A stretch of DNA of 60,922 bases from Bacteroidales bacterium. GTDB lineage: Bacteria > Bacteroidota > Bacteroidia > Bacteroidales > Muribaculaceae. This document shows, piece after piece, positions 24,146 to 33,400 of the stretch (positions within the stretch are counted from its first letter, which is position 1; every line of letters begins with the position of its first letter). The notes beneath the pieces were generated by a model, which searched no databases, had not been told where the DNA came from, and worked only from the letters and a program-made list of their open reading frames with translations. The stretch spans positions 1 through 60,922 of the forward strand of contig SUXH01000006.1 of assembly GCA_015061055.1 (NCBI GenBank), written 5' to 3'. Made by a program: the position numbers and the translations under genes.

Positions 24146-24275
24146 TGTAGTTAGTTTAGAGTTTATTATTGAACAAAGTTAGCTTAAAAAAGTGGAATTA
24201 AAAAAATAAAATTGAATTTGCTGTAAATAATATTGATAAAATATGTTTTATAGCATAAAATTGATGAAAAATTAC

Positions 24276-24283
24276 TAACTTTG
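24276..24283 (+). promoter_or_regulatory. -7 box of fabD
   Basis: TAACTTTG lies 34 bases before the fabD start. No clear TTTG -33 element is seen at the expected spacing. Confidence 0.45.
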
Positions 24284-24317
24284 CGACTTGAAAATAGAAA
24301 GTAAATAAAAAGAGAAG

Positions 24318-25196
24318 ATGAAAGCATTTGTATTTCCCGGACAGGGGGCGCAATTTGTGGGTATGGGGAAAGACCTATACGATAATAATCAAATGGCGCA
24401 CGATTTATTCGAGAAAGCTAATGAGATATTAGGTTTCCGTATTACAGATTTGATGTTTGAAGGCACAGAAGAAGATCTACGTCAAACAAAGGTTACTCAG
24501 CCAGCTATTTTTTTACATTCGGTGATTTTGGCTAAGACACTTGGTGAAGAATTTAATCCAGATATGGTGGCAGGTCACTCACTTGGAGAATTTTCGGCAC
24601 TTGTGGCAGCCGGTGCACTATCTTTTGAAGAAGGATTGAAACTTGTGTATGCTCGTGCCATGGCTATGCAAAAGGCATGTGAAATAACACCATCAACAAT
24701 GGCTGCAGTGTTAGCTTTGTCGAACGAAAAGGTGGAAGAAATATGTGCTACTATCGATGATATAGTAGCTCCGGCTAATTATAATTGTCCCGGTCAAGTG
24801 GTTATTTCGGGAACAGTAACAGGAATTGATGCTGTGTGTCCGGTGTTGCTTGAAGCAGGAGCAAAGCGTGCAATGAAATTAAAGGTGGGAGGTGCATTCC
24901 ACTCTCCACTAATGCAACCTGCGCAAGATGAACTTGCTGCGGCTATCGAAAGAGCAGAGTTTAACACACCAATATGTCCTGTGTATCAGAACGTAGATGC
25001 TAAACCTCACACCGACCCTGCTGAAATCAAGGCAAATCTTATAGCTCAACTTACAGCTCCTGTACGTTGGACACAAAGTGTTCAATCAATGGTTGCCGAC
25101 GGCTTGACTGAGGTTGTGGAACTTGGTCCCGGAGCGGTGCTTCAAGGTTTGGTACGTAAGATTGAATCAAGCGTGGCAGTATCGGGAATGCAATAA
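24318..25196 (+). CDS. fabD: malonyl-CoA:ACP transacylase
   Basis: 292 residues, normal length. FPGQGAQFVGMGKDLY at the N-terminus and the nucleophile serine S88 in GHSLGEF. GAFHSPLMQPA carries the catalytic His. It loads malonyl groups onto ACP for fatty-acid elongation. It has its own promoter and stands apart from other fab genes in the window (fabG is about 18 kb away). Confidence 0.97.
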   Translation: MKAFVFPGQGAQFVGMGKDLYDNNQMAHDLFEKANEILGFRITDLMFEGTEEDLRQTKVTQPAIFLHSVILAKTLGEEFNPDMVAGHSLGEFSALVAAGALSFEEGLKLVYARAMAMQKACEITPSTMAAVLALSNEKVEEICATIDDIVAPANYNCPGQVVISGTVTGIDAVCPVLLEAGAKRAMKLKVGGAFHSPLMQPAQDELAAAIERAEFNTPICPVYQNVDAKPHTDPAEIKANLIAQLTAPVRWTQSVQSMVADGLTEVVELGPGAVLQGLVRKIESSVAVSGMQ

Positions 25197-25299
25197 TTTC
25201 TCAAGATATTCATTGATTAAATGATAACAAACCAATGCCATTTGCATAGCAATTGCAGTGCGAATGGCATTATTATTCAAAATGGAAGAGGAAATAACA

Positions 25300-25884
25300 A
25301 TGTTGCAGATTAAAGATGCTCTCGTGAGTCTTGATGTGGTGGAACGATTCTTCGTGTGCGACCTTGATAAGTGTCTTGGCGAATGTTGCATTGAGGGTGA
25401 TGCGGGTGCGCCAATTACAGAAGATGAAATGGCCACATTGAAACGTATTCTCCCCGATGTGTGGGACGAATTGCTCCCCAAGGCTCAGGAAGTGATAAAG
25501 GAAAAAGGTGTGGCATACGTTGACGAAGAAGGCGATTTGGTTACGCAAATCGTTGACGGTAAAAATTGTGTGTTCTCATGTTATGGAGCGAATGGGATGT
25601 GCTATTGTGCCATCGAGAAGAAATATCGAGAAGGCAAGGTGGATTTCTATAAGCCCATATCTTGTCATCTTTATCCTTTGCGACTTACTGAATATCCTCA
25701 ATTTACAGCAGTGAATTTTCATAAATGGAAGATATGCAAGTGTGCCGAAGTACTTGGACGTAAGGCAAACGTAAGAGTGTATCAGTTTTTGAAAGATCCT
25801 CTGATACGTCGTTTTGGCAAGGAATGGTATGCCGAACTTGAGAAAGCATGCGAAATGTATCTTGAGGAATATGGTAATAGTTAA
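25300..25884 (+). CDS. DUF3109 family cysteine-rich protein
   Basis: 194 residues from ATG 25300 (MLQIKDALVS), chosen because GAGGAAA stands just upstream and because family members start here; the frame is open back to 25258. The N-terminal CDLDKCLGECCIEGDAGAP and later cysteines (NCVFSC, MCYC, SCHLYPL, KICKC) resemble the YkgJ-like metal or Fe-S cluster fold. Cytoplasmic, function unknown. It lies about 100 bases after fabD. Confidence 0.8.
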   Translation: MLQIKDALVSLDVVERFFVCDLDKCLGECCIEGDAGAPITEDEMATLKRILPDVWDELLPKAQEVIKEKGVAYVDEEGDLVTQIVDGKNCVFSCYGANGMCYCAIEKKYREGKVDFYKPISCHLYPLRLTEYPQFTAVNFHKWKICKCAEVLGRKANVRVYQFLKDPLIRRFGKEWYAELEKACEMYLEEYGNS

Positions 25885-25969
25885 GCATTGATTGCTATAT
25901 AAAAGTGTAAATAAGGGTGGCTTTTTAAAACAAAAGAGATAAAAATTTTTGTATTTGAAAAAGTATTCG

Positions 25970-26013
25970 TAAATTTGCACGCCATTACAAATGTCGTGTG
26001 CTTACCAACACGA
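25970..26013 (+). promoter_or_regulatory. promoter and leader hairpin of rpmE
   Basis: TAAATTTG (25970-25977), with a TTTG 18 bases upstream, drives a 5' leader of about 65 nt. Inside it TCGTGT (25994-25999) pairs with ACACGA (26008-26013), a six-pair hairpin with an eight-base loop. L31 leaders are known in several phyla; this may be one, but the single stem is weak evidence. Confidence 0.45.
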
Positions 26014-26049
26014 GATTAATTGATTAATAACGAAAAAGAAATAATAAAA

Positions 26050-26310
26050 ATGAAAAAAGACATTCATCCATCAAATTATCGTGAAGTAGTATTCAAAGAT
26101 ATGTCAAACGGTGAAACATTCATCACTCGTTCAACAGTGGCATCTAAAGAAACTATTGAAATCGATGGTGTAACTTATCCATTGGTAAAGCTTGAAATCA
26201 CAAGTTCTTCACACCCATATTTCACTGGTAAGCAGAAATTGGTCGACACAGCTGGTCGCGTAGATAAGTTCATGAGCCGTTATGGTAATCGCAAGAAAGC
26301 TACAAAGTAA
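26050..26310 (+). CDS. rpmE2: 50S ribosomal protein L31, type B
   Basis: 86 residues from ATG 26050 ([15 protein letters not shown]). The frame extends ten codons up without support. It lacks the CxxC zinc motif of type A L31 and has the longer type B form with [23 protein letters not shown]. In some bacteria type B versions replace the zinc form under zinc limitation, but here it may be the only L31. A terminator follows. Confidence 0.95.
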   Translation: MKKDIHPSNYREVVFKDMSNGETFITRSTVASKETIEIDGVTYPLVKLEITSSSHPYFTGKQKLVDTAGRVDKFMSRYGNRKKATK

Positions 26311-26350
26311 TTAGCTGCTCTTTAGATTAAACGAATTTCGAAGATAAAAG

Positions 26351-26388
26351 AAAAAGCGATAAGTCCTCAAAGATTTATCGCTTTTCTT
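26351..26388 (+). terminator. terminator of rpmE
   Basis: AAAAGCGATAAGTC pairs with GATTTATCGCTTTT (one G-U pair), flanked by A and T tracts. It can act on both strands and also lies past the stop of the convergent PD-(D/E)XK gene. Confidence 0.8.
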
Positions 26389-26406
26389 GTTATGTGAAAA
26401 TGTGAC

Positions 26407-27363
26407 TTATTGGTCAAAATATTTTTTAATACTACGAACAACTTCTTCGAAGAATTCTTCAAGTATTATTTGTTGTTTCTCATAGGAATCGGTTTTGATA
26501 AAATCGTGCATTTTTTCATCACTCATTTCAAACCACACATCATCTTTTTCCCAAAAGTGTTCTTTATATGGTTTCTTTGAAATGTTGGTGTTTAGTATAG
26601 TATTTTCCTTGTCGTTTATTATTCTTTCAGATAACCAAGGGCGTGAATTGATACAAATTGAAATTACAGGTTTTTCATAAAACCATAATCCATAAAGGGC
26701 AAACCCACTATCTCTTTTATTTGGGTAATTTATGTTGAATCCTTCATGAATACCATCTTTGTAAGCATATTCTCTATAAAAGGAAGTTTTAACCCAATTT
26801 CTTTCTTTTGAGATTATTTTTTTGACTGTGTTAACGAAACAAGGAATAGAGTCTAATCCAGAAATATTCATAGGTTTAGTATATTTTATTATTCCACAAA
26901 CATTTTTGAGATATAATGCAAATGCATTAATTAATTCATCTTCACTTTTGTTTTGATTAAGATAATCATAAAAATCTTCCCAAGTCCTCACATCGTATCC
27001 TAATTTCTTTCCTTCAACGCAGTTGTAATTTGTGATGTAGCCAAATCGGTCTTTATCGATTTGATAAGCTTCTTCATATTGTCCAAAGTGATGATTTTTA
27101 TCACTTATTTTCACTTCAATTATGTATGGCTTTTTATCGTCATTCAATGTGATGTAAATATCCACTCTGCTACCGAAATTATTTTTGTCGGGGACTTCTC
27201 TTAATATTGATTCTATATTTCTAATATCAATATTGGGGAAGAAGAAACTTATAAATTTTTCTTTAAATTCATAGTTTGTATTACAAAGTGCTACTACAAT
27301 ATTGGATAAATCATTCTCATTATTGTAATAACCCGACAATTGTTCAAAGAATTTTTTAACCAT
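26407..27363 (-). CDS. PD-(D/E)XK nuclease-superfamily protein (orphan)
   Basis: 318 residues, cytoplasmic. The nuclease-like core is RVDIYITLN, then PYIIEVKI (candidate metal ligands D68, E83 and K85), followed by HHFGQYEEAY, in which a helix with Gln and Tyr follows the core as in many PD-(D/E)XK proteins. The second half (from about 175) is unrecognised. By eye the gene is clearly more AT-rich than its neighbours and has no good TAnnTTTG promoter, which suggests later acquisition. No methyltransferase or other defence gene is adjacent, so it is not a simple restriction-modification pair. Confidence 0.6.
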   Translation of the reverse strand: MVKKFFEQLSGYYNNENDLSNIVVALCNTNYEFKEKFISFFFPNIDIRNIESILREVPDKNNFGSRVDIYITLNDDKKPYIIEVKISDKNHHFGQYEEAYQIDKDRFGYITNYNCVEGKKLGYDVRTWEDFYDYLNQNKSEDELINAFALYLKNVCGIIKYTKPMNISGLDSIPCFVNTVKKIISKERNWVKTSFYREYAYKDGIHEGFNINYPNKRDSGFALYGLWFYEKPVISICINSRPWLSERIINDKENTILNTNISKKPYKEHFWEKDDVWFEMSDEKMHDFIKTDSYEKQQIILEEFFEEVVRSIKKYFDQ

Positions 27364-27421
27364 AATTATGTTTTTTATAGCTTGAAGTTAATAAGCTAAT
27401 CAAAAAAGTTAACTATTGGAG

Positions 27422-30400
27422 CTATTTAGCTAAAGACATATTGATTGATACTCCGTAACTGCTGCTGGTGGTAGGGTAGGCACTCGATGATACAAGCGGT
27501 GTGTTGACTTGATGATCGAAGTAAGCGCCAATAGTAACACGTTTGCTTACTACATAGTTGGCGGTGAAGTTGATAGCAAGAGTTCTGCTTCCGCTTGTAG
27601 CTTGAGTAATGCGGGTGTCTATTTTACGAATCAATGCTGTGTTGTTGGATAAGTTACATTCAAGGTTCAGCGTGAGGTCGTTGCTTACGCCCTTTTGGCT
27701 ACCTTTAATCTTCAAGAATGTGTTGAAATTGACAAATTTGTAACCTGCACCCAATACGAATGATTTCTGTCCGGCTTCAACAATCTGCCCGGCATCACTA
27801 TTGAGTGTAAGTGTGCGAGCATCACGATATTCGGCGTTGAACGATACATTGTTGTTCATTGTAGCATTAAATCCGATGAGTGGCGCAAACTTTTCGGTAA
27901 TAGCCACCGAAGATATGTTGAAAGGTGATGAAGGAATAGGATTTTGTGTCAATTGGTCTCGAGTGAAACCGAGTCCGTCGCCAATGGCAATCCAATCGCT
28001 ATAAGAAGTGAAAGAACCAACAGAGTAAGTACATTGATAGGCGTGTGATAGTGTGAAACTCTTGAATATTTTGCGAATTTGTCCTATATCGATAAGCCCG
28101 TCGTAGGTAACTCGCCAATTTGGAAGTATTTCAGAGAGTCCCGGGAATGGGTTCAACGTAACTTTGTTAGGATTAGAACCTGAATAAGCTGCCACGAAAG
28201 CAGGAATAAGCACATCGCTACTTGTTTCGCTTGTACCACCATTGTTGCTGTTGTAAGTTTGTCCGGCAAGGGCATGACCTGTCATAAATCCGTTGGTCGG
28301 GTATTTCTTGTCGGTGTATTGAGATTCGACACGATTGCGTATGGTAGGGATATATTCAAGGAAGTTGTTGAAAGCTTCGCTATTATATCCATCGTCGGCA
28401 GAATATCCACGTAGCGCTGTTGCAAGAGCACAATGTGTCTTGGTGTAGCTACCAGAATATATCGTGTTCATATCATCATACATAAATTGTATTTGATTAG
28501 TACGATTGTCTGTGCGATTGTTTGTGAGAGTGATTTTTAGCCCGCGTATAGGTTCGAGTGCGATTTCGAGATTAAACTCATTGGTCTTGGAGTAAAGAGC
28601 TGGAGCCGTCTGTGTTTCATCACATAGCAACCAATTTCGTGTTTTCGCTTTCTCAATGTAGTTATCGTTGGTGAGTCCGAAAGCAAAGTCAAGTCCCGGA
28701 GCCATAACGTCGTATCGAGATGTTTGCCCGAATACATCGCCAATTTCGGGTATAAATTGAGGTAATGCCAAGCCTTTAGTATTCTTATAGCGAATGTTTA
28801 CATTGCGCACCATCATAGCAAAGCGCGTAGCGTATTCTCCAATTTCAGCCCACACTGATTTATTCTCATCGAGCGATTCGGTGATGGTGAATTTCACGTT
28901 GCTCTTGCCACGATTGAGAATCTCTACCTTATTGGCATCGATAACACGAGATTTAACGGCAAATGGCTTACCCTTGTCGGTTGCAGTAATCTTAACTTTT
29001 TTCGTCTTGAGATTGTGAGTTATGATTATAGAAGTGTCTTCTTTCAACTTATAGCTGCGAGTAAACTTCTTAGGCTTAGCTTTACGGGTGGTTTTCTTCT
29101 TTGAGAATCGTTCGTTTACCTTTTTTAGATAATCAAATTTCTTGTAAAGTTGTTCGAGATTGAATCTACCATCAATGCTAAATGAAGCTTGGTTTGCTAT
29201 GGTGTTACCTGTGGCAAGAGTGTCGAGTATTGTACCTCTATCCCAATTGTAAGTTGCGTTGTAGGTCGCATTGGCTGTGATAAAGTCGGTTGCTCCTATT
29301 TTGTTGAAAGGAGCTTTGTAACTTGCCGTAAATGATTGACGATAAGAATAAGGAGTGCCGAAACTACTAATGCTGCGCCACACCGAGTCTTTCCAATTTT
29401 CGTAACGGTCGGGGAATAATTGACGGTTGACTACGCCCATAGGTTCTTCGATGTGGGCAGTAGTGTTGGAATTGAAGGACACAGAAAGAGACTTGGTGAA
29501 ATTCCAAGTTATGGCAAACTGGCGGTCCCAAATGAAGTTCTTACTCACCGATATAGGCAATTCAACGTCGATATCGCTTTCGTTACGCTCTTGTTGTTCG
29601 TAGTAGTAACGTGACATATTAGTGTTGAACGCAATAGATGACGGCAACCAATTAAATTCCCAATCACGTAGGAACTTAATACCTTTTTGTTTACCTTTAA
29701 TTTGTTTAAATGGTTTGAATGGCTTGAAATAAGGTGAGTAGTTGTATTGGAAACTGCCTCGATAGTCGTTAGTGTTCTCAAATACGTTGTTAGGATCGTT
29801 GTTTCGTTGCTTGTTGGATGAGTAACTGAATGTGAAGTTAGAAGGATCCCAAGGCATAGGATTCTTACTTGAAATACCAAAATTTAATCCTGAAATACTG
29901 AAACTTTCAACTCTCTTGTTGGTAACTGCATAGGCTTCAATAGAATCTCGCTGAGCCTTAGTCGCACAAGCATCGATAGCTTCGTCAAGCAATACATCTT
30001 GGTCGAGTGGATTGTATTTAGGTGTTATTTTTTCGTTCGACACAGAATAGTAGATAGGTGCTTTAAGCTTGACTTTTTCGGGAAGGAAACGTCCCAAATC
30101 TACTTGCATAGCTATGTTGTATTGGTCGAAATTGTCGAGTCGGCGTTCGCTCAAACTTTGGTCGACAGCACCGAATCCGGAGGTCTCTTTATGTCCGCTT
30201 AGATTGATTGTTGCGATGTCGCTCAATCCGAGGTTAAGGTTTCCCTTAGCAGCCCAACCGCCCTCGTTGTTGAAATCGGTAACACGAAGTTCGTTCACCC
30301 ATACGTTACAGTTGCGTACCGAATTGGCGTTGTTCTTTACACCGATTAGGATAACACGAATGTCGCTTATAGATGGATTACCTATTACGGTGACAGTGTT

Positions 30401-33400
30401 GCGTGTTCTATCGGGATCGGGGACTGAATAGCGTCGATTATATGATACTCCCGAATTTTCTTGCATTTTTTCGGCATTGCGTTGTTTCTTGATAGCAGGG
30501 AATAGGTCGAGGTCGCAATCGAGCATATTGTTGGCTGGCCATACAGCTTCACGATTTGCATATCGTCCTGCAGGAGTTACTTCGAGAGGTATTTCGTATT
30601 CGTAGTAGTTGTTTTTGATGTCGCTACCAAATCTAACAAAGATAGAGATATCATCGTTGTTGACTCCTGTGAAATCGTCGATTAAAGCTTCATTGTGTGT
30701 AAACATTTGTAAGCGGTTGTATATGCGCAAGTCAAGGCTTGTGTTGCGATATACAGCACGACTTTTGCCCGGTTCAAGGTTGGTAACTTTGAGCGACATA
30801 GATTGCTCATTGAGTTGAGTGGCTTGCGATTGGCTTGAGTCGACAATACGAGTTACGCCCGGAGGCAATATGTAGTTGACCGGTTCGCGTCCGGCGTGTT
30901 CTTCGATGTTTACAGCATCAATGTCAATGTCACCCTCAGCAGGAATGTCGCCTGAGACGTCGAGTTGAAAATCGTACGGACGCCATTCGCCACGCACAAG
31001 TTCGAGCGTTGCAAAACGCAAGTGAGTCTTGGCTTTGAATCCTGTCATAAAAAGACGAATAAAACGAATCGTAGAGAAATCGTTAATAGAGCCAACAGCC
31101 TTTTCAAAGTCCTTTACAGGGATTTTGAATTGATACCAGGTTACTTCTTGTTTTTCGCCGTTACGTGTACGTACGTTTGACACTTGTTTGTTGGTGATAT
31201 AGTTTTGTCCCACAACAAGGTCGGAAGGACGAATAGAAATCTTGTATTGGAAGTATCGTTCGTATTCGTTGAGAGTGTTGTCTTGATTGATGTCTTCTAC
31301 ATCGGGAACACTGCGAGCTGATTGATAGAGCGAAATATTGGCATCTTCGACCGATAGGGAGTTGCCTTCAGTACCATTGTATCGTTTGTAACGTTCGTGA
31401 ATAGATAGTTGCATTTCGTCGTAATCGTATCCACGATAGAAGTGATAGTTATCGCCCGCAGGGTCATTGATTGGAGAGAATGGGTCGTTTTCCATACGAG
31501 CTACAACATCGCCCGATAACTTGCGGCGTAAATCGTTGACAAAATTCTGATATGTGGGGAATGTTTTTTCGTTTTCGGTATCAAGACCATTTAGTCCGAG
31601 GTCTTGATTCTTTCGTGAACCTGCAGTGTTGTCGAAAGCATAAGTGAGCGAGTTGTTTGAAGAAACACGTCCCCAAACAGTCTCTTTAGTATAGCTTGTT
31701 CCACCGTCGATAGGTAATCCGTTTTCGTACGATTTAAGCCCATCTTTTAAGATATCTTCACTTATCTCGCCAAGATTGAAATATAGGTCGCCACCTTCAG
31801 TATTTGGATTTTCCGGATCAAGGAAAGGGTCCATAAGCCAGAATTGAATATATTCAATATTGGAAGCGTCAAAATTGGTGTTGTCTAGTTTGCGCATAAT
31901 ACCTCCCCATCGTTTTTCGGGGTTAAGTAGTTCTCCTTCAGCATTTATATCGCTTACATCGAGGTTATAAGGACCACGTTCGGTGGGGTAGAATGATAAG
32001 TTAAGAGTTTGTATTGTTGTCGATTCGCCATAGTTTAGCTCACGATTAGGGAATATCTCGCTATAAGTGATTTCTCTCACATAAGGATTGGATTGTTGTT
32101 CCAAGTCATTTTTTATGTATCCCGGACACATAGATGAATTACGCTGGGTAAACAAGCGATCTATATAGTACCACGAAAGCAGAGCACGATTCTTACCGTA
32201 GTCGGCATTGTTGGATAATGCAGCTTCAGGGAAGATCGCATTGGCTGAATTGTCATAAGGAGTAGATGCTAAAAACCACGAATAAGGTGAGCGTAAGTCG
32301 ATACCTGATTGTGTAGACTCGAAATCGTCGATGTAAGAGCTTCCTTGAGTGGAACCTGAAGCTGCTTTATGTGGTATGATATGCGCAAATTCTCCGTTTA
32401 TATTAAGTGTAGAAGGGGCGGTGGCGTTCACTGTAGGAATCTTATTGAGCAGATTAGTTAGCCACATAAATTCGGTTTTATAGTTGAAATTTAGTCCCCA
32501 AATGGTGTTTTTTACTGTTTCATCACCGATAGCAACCTTTTCGGTTAGAGATTTCTCACCATAGTGCATAATAGTACCGCCTATGTTGAAATCTTTGTTG
32601 AACTTATAGTTTAGATCGAGACCGAGTAGGGTTTTGCGTTGCATACTGAAAATAGATTGATTTTCAAGCGAAACACTAATGTTTGTTCCTGCATCTATAA
32701 TACTTTGGTTGGTAATAGTTACAATCCCCATATTATAGTCGACGGTATAATCGCTATTTTCGGTAAGAGTAACTCCACCGGCAGTAACAACGACAGAACC
32801 TCGAGGAACATTCATCGCATTAAGTCGTATTTGAGAACCTGAGGATGCTTGATATTCTCCGGTAAGAATGAATTTGTTCTTGTCTTGATATTGGCGAGCT
32901 ACAGTGAGAGTAGAATCGTAAAGTTGCTCATAAACGTATCTGTCGGCTAATTGTTCGTTACCTATCTTTTTACGTAAGTGAGAACCGAAAGGTTCGACAA
33001 CAGGGAATACAATTTTACCTGTTGATGGATATATCGTGTAGCCATCAATAAAGTCGTAGCGTCCGTCGGCTCCATGATTGTTGTTGGCATCGATATTGTC
33101 GAGATTCATCACTTGTAACAATGGAGTGCCATTGATGTCGCCTACAGGCAGATAAGTGATTTGAGTACCGGTGGTGTCGCTTAGGTATTTGATGTTGAGC
33201 TTGAAGTTTGTTTTCTGAACTTGGTAAGCTCCGAGAGAATATACGTTTTTCATCATCAAGTCCCACATAGGGAAGTGAGGAGATACCATTGTGCCTTTCA
33301 GCATCTTCACGAAAAGTGATTGCTCGGTTGATGCGATGTCTCCTGAGAATTCACCCACTTGATAAGTTTGTCCGCGGTAAGTGTATTGGTAGGCTACTGC

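Noticed and set aside
26407..27363. Restriction-modification system
   Set aside because: No DNA methyltransferase or specificity subunit is next to the nuclease-like gene.
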